Position numbers and translations under genes: made by a program. A DNA stretch of 64,000 bases from positions 1 to 64,000 of the forward strand of contig JAMPFQ010000012.1 in the NCBI GenBank assembly GCA_023664345.1. Direction: 5' to 3'. Shown here piece after piece: positions 1 through 8,570 of this stretch (position 1 is its first letter; the number at the start of each line of letters is the position of its first letter). The notes beneath the pieces were generated by a model. The model was not told the origin of the DNA, made no database searches, and saw only the letters and a program-made list of their open reading frames with translations. The DNA comes from Lachnospiraceae bacterium (GTDB lineage Bacteria > Bacillota > Clostridia > Lachnospirales > Lachnospiraceae).

Positions 1-59
1 TTTAGCAAAGGGGATATTAAATATAAACTGGGGAAATGTTTAAGAAATGATTAAGTTCA

Positions 60-103
60 GTCACAAATTCCATGGCTGAACTGTTACATTTTGTGACTTT
101 TTT
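60..103 (+). terminator. Rho-independent terminator of an upstream gene
   Basis: GTCACAAA at 60-67 pairs with TTTGTGAC at 90-97 and is followed directly by a run of T. It probably ends a plus-strand gene lying left of the window. The loop is long (22 nt) but contains a second short pairing (TTCAG with CTGAA), so more than one fold is possible. Confidence 0.55.
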
Positions 104-192
104 CAGGCCGGAAAGGTTTCTGTTTTGGCGGATCTGTGATAAAATCAGTAAGAGATATGCTTGCTGAAAATAAAACGCAGAAAGGACATTTT

Positions 193-1281
193 ATGGAAAA
201 CAAATTAAGAAACATCTGTGATTATGAGGGTTCCACGCTTCTGGGCATGAACGGCGGGCAGCCGGAGAGCCCGGACGGTCAGCTGCTTGTGTATGCCCGA
301 AAGCCGGATCTGGAGGAGGAACTCACGGAGATCTGGGTCTGTGACCGGAATACGCTGGGAGACCAGAGAAAGGTATTTACCGTGTCCTGCGGCAACCATA
401 ACGGCCCTTCGGCTACCTTTATCGATAACGACTGTATTGTGTTTCGGGACAATATCCATGGCCTGTCGGCTTTCCGGATCCTGAACATCCATACGGGAGA
501 GATAAAATATGGCCCCATTTTCGCCAAGGAGAGCCATTGTGCGGAGAACGGCTGGTATCCTTTTTCTGTTTCGGAAGAATTTCTGGGAAAGAACCCGGAT
601 CATCCCCAGATCGACAGATGCGGCATTTATCTGCTGGATCTGGCCACGGGAGAAGTGAAGCGGGTGGCGGACAAGAAGATGGTGTATGATATGGTGGTGG
701 AGCACGGCTGTGTGCCCAACGAGCACACCACTTCCATGAGCCACGTGCAGCTGAATCCCTCCGCCACCAGGGTGATGATGCGCCTGAGCGTGGAGAATTG
801 TCCTGTTTTCGGCGCATTGGGCTGTATCGACCTGGAGACGGGGAAGACCCATGTGATCCCGGACAAGCCTGTGCACCAGCTTTGGTTTGATGATGATACC
901 TATATGGCCACCAGGCAGTATCATGACGGCACAAAGATCGAGATGGAGACCAGCCGCATCCAGCGCTTCACGGTGGATGGGGAATGCCTGGAGACGCTGG
1001 GCGGGATCGGCAATCATATCGACGGTTCTCCTGACAGGCAGTATTTTACCGGGGACAGGGCGTATCCCGGTCATCCGGCGGATATTTTCCTGTACAGGAG
1101 GGGACAGGTCGAACCTGTGGCTGTCTTTGGGGGACAGGACTTTCAGGACATCACATGGAAAAAGAAAGTGCATCCAAATCCCACTTTCTCCCGTGACGGG
1201 AAGCGGATCTACTTTAATCATCCCGTCAGCGAGGACAGGACGGAAGCCTGCTTCGTGGAAGTGGAGGAATTACTGGATTGA
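193..1281 (+). CDS. TolB/oligogalacturonate-lyase-like beta-propeller protein
   Basis: This is a 362-residue protein without signal peptide or membrane segment, so it should be cytoplasmic. It has repeated blade-like strands, for example SPDGQLLVYARK near the N-terminus and FSRDGKRIYFN near the C-terminus, which are the usual TolB/WD40-like blade signatures. The ending HPNPTFSRDGKRIYF resembles the oligogalacturonate lyase family, but I cannot see enough to claim lyase activity on pectin. I chose the ATG at 193, preceded by AGAAAGG at 179-185, over the ATG-less upstream extension to 136, which has no ribosome binding site. The gene stands alone and converges on the YccF-like gene. The substrate is unknown. 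Confidence 0.7.
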   Translation: MENKLRNICDYEGSTLLGMNGGQPESPDGQLLVYARKPDLEEELTEIWVCDRNTLGDQRKVFTVSCGNHNGPSATFIDNDCIVFRDNIHGLSAFRILNIHTGEIKYGPIFAKESHCAENGWYPFSVSEEFLGKNPDHPQIDRCGIYLLDLATGEVKRVADKKMVYDMVVEHGCVPNEHTTSMSHVQLNPSATRVMMRLSVENCPVFGALGCIDLETGKTHVIPDKPVHQLWFDDDTYMATRQYHDGTKIEMETSRIQRFTVDGECLETLGGIGNHIDGSPDRQYFTGDRAYPGHPADIFLYRRGQVEPVAVFGGQDFQDITWKKKVHPNPTFSRDGKRIYFNHPVSEDRTEACFVEVEELLD

Positions 1282-1308
1282 TATATGTGCTGTCTGTGGG
1301 GCGTGTTT

Positions 1309-1668
1309 TCAGGTCACCGTTGCGCCGAAGGGCATGAGCGCCAGTTTGGCCAGCTTGAACTGCTGCAGCCCGAACGGAATGCCGATGATGGTGATACAGA
1401 GGACCAGCCCTATGGTAAGGTGCTCTATCGCCAGAGGCAATCCTGATACCGCGAGCCAGATGATGTTCAGGATCAGCGAGCCTGCGCCGCCCCCGTAATT
1501 CACTTCCCTGCCAAAGGGGAAAAAGCTTAAGCCCGCGAATTTAAAGCACTGTGTGCCCACCGGTATGCCCACGATGGTGATGCACCAGAGGACTCCTGCC
1601 AGGCACCAGCTGATGCCGCTGATGAATCCGCCGAAGAGAAACCATAACAGATTGCCCAGACAACTCAT
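1309..1668 (-). CDS. YccF domain small membrane protein
   Basis: This 119-residue protein carries two copies of the YccF pattern: a hydrophobic stretch followed by ITIVGIPVGTQCFK (about residues 30-45) and later ITIIGIPFGLQQFKLAKLAL, each ending in an amphipathic PFG segment. YccF proteins are inner-membrane proteins of unknown function, found in many bacteria. Start chosen at the ATG at 1668, because AGAGAGG lies just upstream; the longer reading frame to 1692 has no such site. Convergent with the beta-propeller gene. Family assignment is firm, function is not known. Confidence 0.85.
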   Translation of the reverse strand: MSCLGNLLWFLFGGFISGISWCLAGVLWCITIVGIPVGTQCFKFAGLSFFPFGREVNYGGGAGSLILNIIWLAVSGLPLAIEHLTIGLVLCITIIGIPFGLQQFKLAKLALMPFGATVT

Positions 1669-1868
1669 TTTGTATCCCTCTCTTTCTGACATTTTATAGT
1701 TTGATCATATCACAGGGGCTGCAAAAGATAAACAGGGAAATCCGCATGATAGGGGATTTAATGTGCGCAAATCCATGCTTGCATATTGTGGGGATCAGGA
1801 TATAATAGAGAGGAACGGACAGATATAAAACAGTGTGCCTGCAGGTCACGGAAAGGTATGGTGCTCAT

Positions 1869-2243
1869 ATGGAATTTGTGGAAAGAAAACGATGGTTATT
1901 TTTAGGACTGCCCTTTACTTTTACCAAGTATACTGTCAAAGAGGATATGATCACGATCGACGAGGGGCTGTTGAAGACCGTGGAGAATGACTGCTATATG
2001 TACAAGGTGCAGGATGTGGAGCACAGCGCCACCGTTATGGAGAAGCTGGCGGGGCTGGGCACGGTGACCTGTTATACCGGGGATACCACGCACCCCACCC
2101 TTGTGCTGTCCCATATCAAGAATTCCAGGGCGGTCAAGGATTTTATCCTGCAGAAGTCGGAGGAAGCGCGCTTGAAGAGGCGCACTGTGAATATGCTGGA
2201 TATCGGTTCCGGTGAGATCTCGGATCTGGATGATGCGGATTGA
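1869..2243 (+). CDS. PH-like (bPH) domain protein
   Basis: This is a 124-residue protein that begins with an aromatic, hydrophobic strand segment (WLFLGLPFTFTKYTV) and continues with alternating beta strands such as MITIDEGLLKTVENDCYMYKV and TLVLSHIKNSRAVKDFILQ. That layout fits bacterial pleckstrin-homology-like domains of the YdbS/DUF304 type, in which an Arg or Lys strand precedes 'I.l..G'. There is no transmembrane segment, unlike longer YdbS proteins. The start is the ATG at 1869 with GGAAAGG about 12 nt upstream. Role unknown; lipid or protein binding is only an inference. Confidence 0.6.
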   Translation: MEFVERKRWLFLGLPFTFTKYTVKEDMITIDEGLLKTVENDCYMYKVQDVEHSATVMEKLAGLGTVTCYTGDTTHPTLVLSHIKNSRAVKDFILQKSEEARLKRRTVNMLDIGSGEISDLDDAD

Positions 2244-2297
2244 TGCGGTCGGGAAGCCTGCATAGAAAAAATATGGCTCTACAGTATGGCAAGACTA

Positions 2298-2729
2298 TTA
2301 CTGTAGGGCATTTTGATGGTTGGGACTCTTGTTTTGCAGTATCTTTTCAAACAGGAGCCCTGCGCCGAACCAGAGAGGGGCGAAGTCCAGGCGGATCAGA
2401 TGCCTGATGTTCCAACGGCTGCGGCTGTAGTCCCAGGGGCAGAGCTGCCGTCTTTCCAGGAGACGTCCTGAGAGATATTCCGCGGAGAAGATCAGGCTCA
2501 TATAAGCCGTTCCCCGGATCCAGAAAGGTTTTTTGCCCAGCAGACGGCTGAGGGGAGCGAGGATGGCGGCGCAGCCGTAGATGGGGAACATCCAGATGGA
2601 GGTGATCCCTTTCAGGGTCATATCCCGGCGGCGGAAGGAATGGAACGCGGTAAATATGACCTCCATGCACCAGCCGGTAAGGCCGCATTTGATAAAATTG
2701 TGGAAAAAGGTCAGCAGGGATTTTTTCAT
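2298..2729 (-). CDS. Putative ABC-transporter type IV (CmpB-like) membrane protein
   Basis: This 143-residue protein has about four hydrophobic segments. Its order of motifs, GWCMEVIFTA, SIWMFPIYG, RGTAYMSLIFSAEY.SG and CPWDYS, then FAPLWFGAGLLFE, is typical of the family called putative ABC-transporter type IV. Despite the name, no ATPase is next to it and the biochemical role is unknown. The ATG at 2729 is preceded by GAGAGGAACC; the longer start at 2741 would bury that site in the coding region. It is convergent with the PH-domain gene and divergent from folC. Confidence 0.75.
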   Translation of the reverse strand: MKKSLLTFFHNFIKCGLTGWCMEVIFTAFHSFRRRDMTLKGITSIWMFPIYGCAAILAPLSRLLGKKPFWIRGTAYMSLIFSAEYLSGRLLERRQLCPWDYSRSRWNIRHLIRLDFAPLWFGAGLLFEKILQNKSPNHQNALQ

Positions 2730-2800
2730 GGTTCCTCTCATTCTGGCGCTGAAGCGGCCTGCAAGATCATGGAGTTAGCATGTCCCATATGCCTGGTATT

Positions 2801-2872
2801 TATTCCCGCGGGCAATGAGTCAAACGGCCATGCTTGCATGGACATTTGGCGAATGCCGCGAGGGTCAATACC
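2801..2872 (+). repeat. Variable-palindrome repeat, copy A
   Basis: Left flank TTCCCGCGGGCAATGAGTCA, right flank TTTGGCGAATGCCGCGAGG, with the palindrome CCATGC-TT-GCATGG between them. The flanks are themselves an imperfect inverted repeat. Copies B (7858), C (2917) and D (61670, inverted) share the flanks but carry different central palindromes. It lies in the gene-free stretch before folC. Confidence 0.7.
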
Positions 2873-2916
2873 ATAGCGGCCTGTGGACGCATTGTGCTTG
2901 CAGTGGGGTTGTTGAC

Positions 2917-2975
2917 TCCCGCGGGCAATGAGCCAAGTCAACGTAGTTGACTTTATGCCGATGCTTGCTTAGTGT
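2917..2975 (+). repeat. Variable-palindrome repeat, copy C (right end degenerate)
   Basis: ACTCCCGCGGGCAATGAGCCA is followed by the palindrome AGTCAAC-GTA-GTTGACT and then by TTATGCCGATGCTTGC, a shortened or diverged right flank. It lies 45 bp downstream of copy A and just upstream of the folC ribosome binding site, so it would be in the folC leader. Confidence 0.6.
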
Positions 2976-3006
2976 TCTTTCATATTGTTGCAGGAGGTGG
3001 AGCCGG

Positions 3007-4326
3007 ATGAATGAAAGAGAGGTTCTGGCATTTATGGAGGAGGCGTCCGGATACGGGATCGTGCCGGGGCTGGACAGCACCCGTGAACTATGCAGGCGTC
3101 TGGGCGATCCTCAGAAAGAGTTGAAGTTCATACATGTTGCGGGAACCAACGGGAAAGGTTCTGTCTGCGCGTACCTTGCTTCCATCCTGAAAGAGGCCGG
3201 ATATCAGGTGGGGAAATATATCTCTCCCGCTGTTTTTACATATCGGGAAGAGATCCAGGTCAATGACAGGAATATCACCATCAAGGCGCTCTGTCAGGGG
3301 ATGGAGCGGATCAAAGGCGTCTGTGGCGAGATGGCGGCGGAAGGGCTGCCTCATCCCACGCTCTTTGAGATCAAGACTGCCATGGGTTTTCTCTATTTTA
3401 AAGAGAAACAGTGCGATGTCGTGATCTTGGAGACGGGCATGGGCGGGCTGACGGACGCCACCAATATCGTGGAAGATACGCTTGTGTCAGTGATCGCGTC
3501 CGTCAGCTCGGATCATATGAAGTTTCTGGGCAGCACGCTGGCGGAGATCGCTGCCCAGAAAGCGGGCATTATGAAGAGAGGCGCCGCCGTGGTGAGCATG
3601 AGACAGGCGGATGAAGCGGCAAAAGTCATTGCTGACAGGGCGGAGCGCCTGGAATGTCCGCTGACCGTGACGGAACCCCAATATATAAAGAACGTGCGTT
3701 ACGGATTGGACAGACAGCGCTTTGACTATCGGGACAGAAAAAAGCTGGAGATCAGGCTGGCAGGGAAATACCAGCCTGAGAACGCGGCGCTGGCGTTGGA
3801 TGTGATAGATGCCCTGGCGGAAAAGGGAATCTCCGTGCCGGAGCAGGCAATCCGCCGTGGACTGGCGGGTGCCAGATGGCCGGGGCGGTTTACCGTGATC
3901 GGGAAGAATCCCTGTTTTGTAGTGGACGGCGCTCATAACGAAGACGCGGCAAAAAGGCTGGCGGAGTCCATCGGATTTTATTTTACAAATAAGAGAATCA
4001 TTTATATAATAGGGGTGTTGAAAGATAAGGAGTATGAGAAGATTCTCCGTCTGACCGCCCGTTATGCGGCGCAGATCATCACTGTGACGCCGCCGGATAA
4101 CCCAAGGGCTCTGCCTGCCTACGAGTTGGCAAAGGAAGCGGCTCTGGTACATCCCCAGGTGACGGCGGCAGACAGTCTGGAGGAGGCGGTGGAGATGAGT
4201 GCGCTTCTGGCCGGAAAAGAGGATGTGATCATAGCCTTTGGCTCTCTGTCCTATCTGGGCAGGCTGATGGAGATTGTGGAGAAGAGAGACGCGGGGAAAA
4301 AGGTAGGAAAGGCAGTAAGAAAATGA
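3007..4326 (+). CDS. folC: Folylpolyglutamate synthase / dihydrofolate synthase
   Basis: This 439-residue enzyme adds glutamate to dihydropteroate and to folates in the cytoplasm, using ATP. The P-loop [10 protein letters not shown] is at residues 43-52, followed by the Mur-ligase central domain with [12 protein letters not shown] and SSDHMKFLG, and a C-terminal domain with GARWPGRF and VDGAHNEDA. Length is normal for the family. I chose the ATG at 3007 because GGAGGTGGAG lies at 2993-3002; the frame is open further upstream but without a site. The stop overlaps the start of folE by 4 bp (ATGA type), so the two are translationally coupled. It opens the folate operon. Confidence 0.95.
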   Translation: MNEREVLAFMEEASGYGIVPGLDSTRELCRRLGDPQKELKFIHVAGTNGKGSVCAYLASILKEAGYQVGKYISPAVFTYREEIQVNDRNITIKALCQGMERIKGVCGEMAAEGLPHPTLFEIKTAMGFLYFKEKQCDVVILETGMGGLTDATNIVEDTLVSVIASVSSDHMKFLGSTLAEIAAQKAGIMKRGAAVVSMRQADEAAKVIADRAERLECPLTVTEPQYIKNVRYGLDRQRFDYRDRKKLEIRLAGKYQPENAALALDVIDALAEKGISVPEQAIRRGLAGARWPGRFTVIGKNPCFVVDGAHNEDAAKRLAESIGFYFTNKRIIYIIGVLKDKEYEKILRLTARYAAQIITVTPPDNPRALPAYELAKEAALVHPQVTAADSLEEAVEMSALLAGKEDVIIAFGSLSYLGRLMEIVEKRDAGKKVGKAVRK

Positions 4327-4880
4327 TAGATCAGGACAAGATCAGGGAGGCAGTGAAACTGCTGTTAGAGGGGATCGGCGAGGACGCCGGGCGGGAAGGG
4401 CTGTTGGAAACTCCGGACAGGATTGCCAGAATGTATGGCGAGATCTTTTCCGGAATGGAGGAAAGCGCGGGAGAGCACCTTTCCAAAACATTCGCTGTGG
4501 AAAAAAATGAAATGGTACTGGAGAAGGATATTGTGTTCTACTCCATGTGCGAGCATCATATGATGCCGTTTTACGGGAAAGCCCATGTGGCGTATATTCC
4601 AGATGGCCGTGTGGTTGGGCTGAGCAAGCTGGCGAGAACTGTGGAAGTATACGCCAGACGGCTGCAGATACAGGAGCGCATGACGGGTCAGATCGCGGAT
4701 GCCATCATGGAGGAACTCTCACCCCAGGGCGTTATGGTAGTCCTGGAAGCGGAGCATATGTGCATGACCATGCGGGGGGTGAAGAAACCTGGGAGCAGGA
4801 CGGTGAGCATCGCGGTCAGGGGCGTCTTTGAACAGGATGTGAACCTGCAGGATCGTTTTTTACAGATGCTGCGAATGTGA
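4323..4880 (+). CDS. folE: GTP cyclohydrolase I (FolE)
   Basis: This 185-residue enzyme converts GTP to dihydroneopterin triphosphate, the first step of folate synthesis. The zinc ligands are visible: Cys76 and His79 in [10 protein letters not shown], and Cys147 in [10 protein letters not shown]. The sequence [11 protein letters not shown] near residue 30 and [17 protein letters not shown] are also family hallmarks. It follows folC with a 4-bp overlap. Length agrees with the type I enzyme (FolE, not FolE2). Confidence 0.97.
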   Translation: MIDQDKIREAVKLLLEGIGEDAGREGLLETPDRIARMYGEIFSGMEESAGEHLSKTFAVEKNEMVLEKDIVFYSMCEHHMMPFYGKAHVAYIPDGRVVGLSKLARTVEVYARRLQIQERMTGQIADAIMEELSPQGVMVVLEAEHMCMTMRGVKKPGSRTVSIAVRGVFEQDVNLQDRFLQMLRM

Positions 4881-4884
4881 TGAA

Positions 4885-4974
4885 ATTTTTCTAAGGTCGT
4901 AAAGTATATGACCTAAGAAAATCTAAGTCAAATATTGCGGCGGTTCATCGATTGTTTGTGCCGCCGGAGGCGGC
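4885..4974 (+). other. Two RNA hairpins between folE and the HD gene
   Basis: A first stem pairs 4885-4898 with 4910-4922 (ATTTTTCTAAGGTC against GACCTAAGAAAAT, one mismatch pair). A second, GCCGCC-GGA-GGCGGC, is at 4960-4974, just before the GTG start of the HD gene. Neither is followed by a T-run, so I read them as mRNA processing or stability elements inside the operon, not as terminators. Confidence 0.4.
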
Positions 4975-4994
4975 ATGACGGGAAGAGTGAGAAT

Positions 4995-5477
4995 GTGGAT
5001 AGAATAGACAGAATATTAAATCATGATTTGTTTAATAGATGTTTAGAAAAAAACAGGGCGGCAGAAGCGGATCGTTGCTTCTGCCATCATGATATGGCAC
5101 ATTTTCTGGATGTGGCAAGAATCGGAATGATACTGAACTTGAAAGAACAGCAGGGCATTGAGGAGGAAATGATTTATGCCGCGGGACTTCTGCATGATAT
5201 TGGGAAACATATGCAGTACAGCCAGGGGATTCCTCATGAACAGGCCAGTGCAAAACTGGCTCCGCCCATCCTGCGGGATTGCGGATTTGACGAAAAAGAA
5301 GCGGATGTTATAATAAAAGCGATCCTTGCCCATAGGGACAGCAGATCCGCTTCGGCACAAGGCCTGGCAGGGATCTTGTACCGTGCGGACAAGGCGAGCC
5401 GCGCCTGCTTTGCCTGCCAGGCGGAGAGAGAATGTAACTGGAAAGGCGATAAGAAGAATCTTACCATCAAGGCGTGA
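4995..5477 (+). CDS. HD-domain phosphohydrolase in the folate operon
   Basis: This 160-residue protein carries an HD domain: CHHDMAHFLDVAR (about residues 31-43), the HD doublet in LLHDIGKHM, and a later AHRDSRSA. Such proteins hydrolyse phosphate esters of nucleotides or similar compounds with bound metals. Its position between folE and folP suggests a role in removing phosphates from dihydroneopterin triphosphate, a step whose enzyme is often missing in Firmicutes, but this is inference from context. The start is GTG at 4995 with GGAAGAGTGAG upstream; no ATG in frame fits. The C-terminus is rich in Cys (CFACQAEREC), which could bind a further metal. Confidence 0.75.
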   Translation: MDRIDRILNHDLFNRCLEKNRAAEADRCFCHHDMAHFLDVARIGMILNLKEQQGIEEEMIYAAGLLHDIGKHMQYSQGIPHEQASAKLAPPILRDCGFDEKEADVIIKAILAHRDSRSASAQGLAGILYRADKASRACFACQAERECNWKGDKKNLTIKA

Positions 5478-5546
5478 GAGGGATCTGTGGCTGCTGTTGG
5501 CAGAGGAGGCTCCTGACAAGGGCGTTTTGCGGAGAAATCAAGGCTG

Positions 5547-6368
5547 GTGACAGATATGAGGATTGGAAACAGGGAATTTGAGACAAAAGGACATACCTAT
5601 GTCATGGGGATCCTGAATGTGACGCCGGATTCCTTTTCCGACGGCGGGAGATGGAATGACAGGGACAGGGCGTTAGGGCGGGTGGAGGAGATGCTCCGGG
5701 AGGGCGCTGATATCATCGATATCGGCGGCGAGTCCACCAGGCCCGGATATACGCCTGTTTCCATGGAGGAGGAGATCGCCAGGACGACGCCGATGATCCG
5801 GGCGGTGAAAGCGAATTTTGATGTGCCGGTCTCGCTGGATACTTATAAGGGAAAAGTTGCGGAGGCTGGGATAGCCGCGGGAGCGGATCTGATCAATGAT
5901 ATCTGGGGGCTGAAGCATGATGATAAGATCGCACGTGTTATATCAAAAAGCGGCCTGCCCTGCTGTCTGATGCATAACAGGGAGGATGCCGATTATGATT
6001 CCTTTTATGAGGATGTGGCGGCGGATCTGTCAGAGTCCCTGCGGCTGGCAGAGCGGGCGGGCATTGACAAAGGAAGGATCATTTTGGATCCGGGGGTGGG
6101 ATTTGCCAAGAGTTATGAGCAGAATCTGGAGATCATCCGCCATCTGGAGAGCCTGCATGGATTGGGATGTCCGATCCTGCTGGGATGCAGCCGCAAGTCT
6201 GTGGTGGGCATCACGCTGGGGCTGCCTGTGGATCAGCGGATGGAGGGAACTCTGGCGGCTACCGTCGTGGGAGTGATGAAAGGGTGCATGTTCGTGCGGG
6301 CCCATGACATAAAGGAGAATGTCCGGGCAATCAAAATGACAGAAGCTATTTTATATGGCAGCGCGTAA
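5547..6368 (+). CDS. folP: Dihydropteroate synthase
   Basis: This 273-residue TIM-barrel enzyme joins 4-aminobenzoate to hydroxymethyl-dihydropterin pyrophosphate and is the sulfonamide target. Both signatures are present: MGILNVTPDSFSDGG at residues 20-34 and DIIDIGGESTRPG at 55-67, followed by LDPGVGFAKS and LLGCSRKS. The GTG at 5547 is given; the ATG at 5556 (AAGG 12 nt upstream) is an equally possible start and would remove three residues. Next in the folate operon after the HD gene. Confidence 0.96.
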   Translation: MTDMRIGNREFETKGHTYVMGILNVTPDSFSDGGRWNDRDRALGRVEEMLREGADIIDIGGESTRPGYTPVSMEEEIARTTPMIRAVKANFDVPVSLDTYKGKVAEAGIAAGADLINDIWGLKHDDKIARVISKSGLPCCLMHNREDADYDSFYEDVAADLSESLRLAERAGIDKGRIILDPGVGFAKSYEQNLEIIRHLESLHGLGCPILLGCSRKSVVGITLGLPVDQRMEGTLAATVVGVMKGCMFVRAHDIKENVRAIKMTEAILYGSA

Positions 6369-6449
6369 TAGGGCAGTTTGGTCATGAAATGATGTACAGG
6401 CCGCGGAACGGCGGATGCGGAGTATAGGTTTGGAAGGAGACAGGGTATC

Positions 6450-7289
6450 ATGTATCTGGAAAATGCAAAAGATGAGATACGTATTGAATCGCTGGAGGTA
6501 TACGCCTATCATGGCGTGTTCCCAAAAGAGAAGAAGAGAGGACAGCCTTTTGTTATTAATGCGGTACTATACACGGATACGCGAAAGGCTGGAAAATCAG
6601 ATCGACTGGAACAGTCTACGGATTACGGTGATGTGTGCCATTTTATTGAGGAATGGATGGTAAATAACAATTGTGATTTGATAGAGACAGTGGCAGAAAA
6701 ACTGGCACAGGCAGTTTTGTTAAAATATGATTTAATATGTGCCATTGATTTGGAGATTCGAAAACCGGAAGCGCCTATCGAACAACCTTTCGGATGTGTT
6801 TCCGTGAGGATATACAGGAAATGGCACCTGGTATTTTTAAGTGTGGGTTCCAATATGGGAGATAAGAGGCAGTATATCTTGGATGGAGTGCAGGCGCTGA
6901 GAGAACATCCGTTGATCGTTGTGCGCAAAGTATCGGATCTGATCGAGACCAGGCCTTACGGCGGGGTGGAGCAGGATGACTTCCTGAATGGAGTCCTGGA
7001 GATCGAGACGCTGCTTACGCCCCATGAACTGCTGGACGCGCTGCATGAGATCGAAGCGGCGGCGGAGAGAGTGAGAGAGGTGCACTGGGGCCCCAGAACA
7101 CTGGACATTGATATCATCTTCTATGACAAGCTGGTGTATGAGGACGATGACCTGATAATCCCCCATCAGGATATGGAGAACCGTAGCTTTGTGCTGGAGC
7201 CTCTGAGCACACTGGCCCCCAACTACAGGCATCCCGTCCTGGGAAAGACGGTGGCGCGGTTGTTGCGCGAACAGACGGAACGGAAGTGA
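6450..7289 (+). CDS. folK: Dihydroneopterin aldolase / HPPK fusion (FolB-FolK)
   Basis: This 279-residue bifunctional enzyme makes 6-hydroxymethyl-dihydropterin and then pyrophosphorylates it. Residues 1-122 are the aldolase (YAYHGVFPKEKKRGQ near 18-32, STDYGDV, and Lys105 in EIRKPEAPI). Residues 128-279 are HPPK (SVGSNMGDK, RPYGGVEQDDFLNGV, WGPRTLDIDIIFYD). The fusion occurs in several Clostridia. GGAAGGAGA precedes the ATG by about 10 nt. It closes the folate operon. The aldolase half is somewhat richer in A+T than the HPPK half, which may record a recent joining of two genes. Confidence 0.93.
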   Translation: MYLENAKDEIRIESLEVYAYHGVFPKEKKRGQPFVINAVLYTDTRKAGKSDRLEQSTDYGDVCHFIEEWMVNNNCDLIETVAEKLAQAVLLKYDLICAIDLEIRKPEAPIEQPFGCVSVRIYRKWHLVFLSVGSNMGDKRQYILDGVQALREHPLIVVRKVSDLIETRPYGGVEQDDFLNGVLEIETLLTPHELLDALHEIEAAAERVREVHWGPRTLDIDIIFYDKLVYEDDDLIIPHQDMENRSFVLEPLSTLAPNYRHPVLGKTVARLLREQTERK

Positions 7290-7295
7290 GTTTTC

Positions 7296-7325
7296 GCAGC
7301 GCTCATGCGCTGTCTGCGTTTTTTA
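7296..7325 (+). terminator. Terminator of the folate operon
   Basis: CGCAG at 7296-7300 pairs with CTGCG at 7315-7319, with an inner CGC-TCAT-GCG stem, followed by T6 at 7320-7325. It overlaps the stop codon of the minus-strand Gx-transporter gene. Confidence 0.5.
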
Positions 7326-7815
7326 AATGCACAAGCAGATACCGCCCGGCAAAGTGGGCGCACAGCCCCGTAAACAGTCCGGTCAGGATGCCGCTTATGG
7401 CAAGATAAGGAAGATAAGCGAACACGCCCGTGGTGGCAGTGATGGCGAAAGCGGCAAGAAGCTGCCCGAGATTATGGGATAATCCTCCCAGGGCTCCGGT
7501 GAGGAAAGGCAGCCTTTTCCGTAACAGCCGGTTGGCTATATACATGACTGCGAAACTGAGAACACCTCCTGCCAGACTGTATAGCAGACTCAAAAACTGA
7601 CCGAACAACAGCGTGGACAGCAGCAGCCGGGCGGTCAGTACCAGAAAGGCGTCCCGGGGGGTATCATGCTGTAGCAGGATCAGTGTGATGATATTGGCCA
7701 GTCCCAGCTTGATGCCCGGCAGGGGGACCAGCGGCGGGATGGCGCTCTCTATGGCATAGACGGCCAGGGAGAGCGTGGTGTATAAGGCTAGAGCAGTCAA
7801 TTTTCGCAAGGTCAT
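7303..7815 (-). CDS. Gx-transporter family membrane protein
   Basis: This 170-residue protein has about five transmembrane helices and the family signatures PPLVPLPGIKLGLANIITL near residue 27 and GALGGLSHNLGQLLAA near 107. It belongs to the family once named heptaprenyl diphosphate synthase component I and now called Gx transporter, an ECF-S-like fold. The next gene upstream in the same direction encodes an NusG_II protein. As I recall, this same pair appears as EetB and EetA in flavin-based extracellular electron transfer loci of Listeria and relatives; no NADH dehydrogenase or flavin-transferase gene is in this window, so that role stays open. GGAGA precedes the ATG. Confidence 0.85.
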   Translation of the reverse strand: MTLRKLTALALYTTLSLAVYAIESAIPPLVPLPGIKLGLANIITLILLQHDTPRDAFLVLTARLLLSTLLFGQFLSLLYSLAGGVLSFAVMYIANRLLRKRLPFLTGALGGLSHNLGQLLAAFAITATTGVFAYLPYLAISGILTGLFTGLCAHFAGRYLLVHLKNADSA

Positions 7816-7857
7816 TCTTGTGATGTCTCCGTTCCAAAGCTGTTTTACATTCAGCAG

Positions 7858-7992
7858 TTATTCCCGCGGGCAATGAGCCACAAGTCCAGGGAATCATGAT
7901 TCCCTTGGATCTTGGCGAATGCCGCGAGGGTCAAATACCCCGCAGCTTGCTGCGTTGCAAGATTGATACCCCGTCAGCTTGCTGCGGGGTCT
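7858..7992 (+). repeat. Variable-palindrome repeat, copy B (longest copy)
   Basis: TTATTCCCGCGGGCAATGAG opens the copy. The central palindrome reads TCCAGGGAATC-AT-GATTCCCTTGGA and is extended by CAAG/CTTG. The right flank is TTGGCGAATGCCGCGAGG. After it come two direct copies of ATACCCCG(T)CAGCTTGCTGCG (7935-7954 and 7966-7987), the second forming a hairpin ending in GGGGTCTTT. It separates the NusG_II and Gx-transporter genes. Confidence 0.7.
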
Positions 7993-8019
7993 TTGATTTA
8001 CATCAGCTTGTTCCATCCC

Positions 8020-8418
8020 TTAATAGGCAATCGTGTCGATGCTTTCAGAATCCGCGTCCCGGAGCCGGATCACCAGCCTGTTCGGCAGGCAGATAACGGG
8101 CAGGCTGGCATTGCTGATAAAGCCCTGGTGCACGCAGAGCTTATCCGGGCAGTCGGCGGAAACAATGCCGATGCTGTCGGAGCGTACTTCGATCTCATTG
8201 GTGCATCCGTTTTCCCCGGTTACGGTAAAGCGCCATGGCGCGTCCATACCGTCCAGAGGGATGCTTGTCAGTAATTCGCCATCCTGATAGATCTCTGCAA
8301 CATAGTTTGTACCCCGAGATGCAGGGAAAAATATGACTGCCAGGCTGATGCCGATGACCAGGCAGAGCATGACCACAATTATAACTATTGTTATTCTATA
8401 ATTTTTATCCGTTTTCAA
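8020..8418 (-). CDS. NusG_II domain membrane-anchored protein
   Basis: This 132-residue protein has one N-terminal transmembrane helix (about residues 8-31, ITIVIIVVMLCLVIGISLAV) and an extracytoplasmic NusG domain II: EIYQDGELLTSIPLD, then DCPDKLCVHQGFIS and VICLPNRLVIRL. The motif CPDKxCVxxG with two Cys is constant in this family and could form a disulfide or bind a ligand. Paired with the Gx-transporter gene downstream. Homologues of the pair are linked to redox loci (EetA/EetB), which I offer only as context. Confidence 0.85.
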   Translation of the reverse strand: MKTDKNYRITIVIIVVMLCLVIGISLAVIFFPASRGTNYVAEIYQDGELLTSIPLDGMDAPWRFTVTGENGCTNEIEVRSDSIGIVSADCPDKLCVHQGFISNASLPVICLPNRLVIRLRDADSESIDTIAY

Positions 8419-8516
8419 CCTGAGACTCCTGTAATGCTTTAGATGTTTTCAGTATAGCAGATAGAAAGTTGAAAATGAAGAGGGGAGTTTTAGTTTGGCT
8501 GTGTATGACAAATAAC

Positions 8517-8546
8517 TTGCGATTCCCCTCCCATTTGTGCTAATAT
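8517..8546 (+). promoter_or_regulatory. Promoter of the ArsR-type gene
   Basis: TTGCGA at 8517-8522 and TAATAT at 8541-8546 with an 18-bp spacer, 25 bp before the ATG. It lies between divergent genes, so ArsR-type autoregulation or control of the NusG_II gene from here is possible. Confidence 0.5.
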
Positions 8547-8570
8547 AGAATCAACGAAAGGAAAGCGTCA

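Noticed and set aside
205..1221. A 338-codon minus-strand frame opposite the beta-propeller gene
   Set aside because: No recognisable motifs; the plus-strand frame has a good ribosome binding site and propeller blades.
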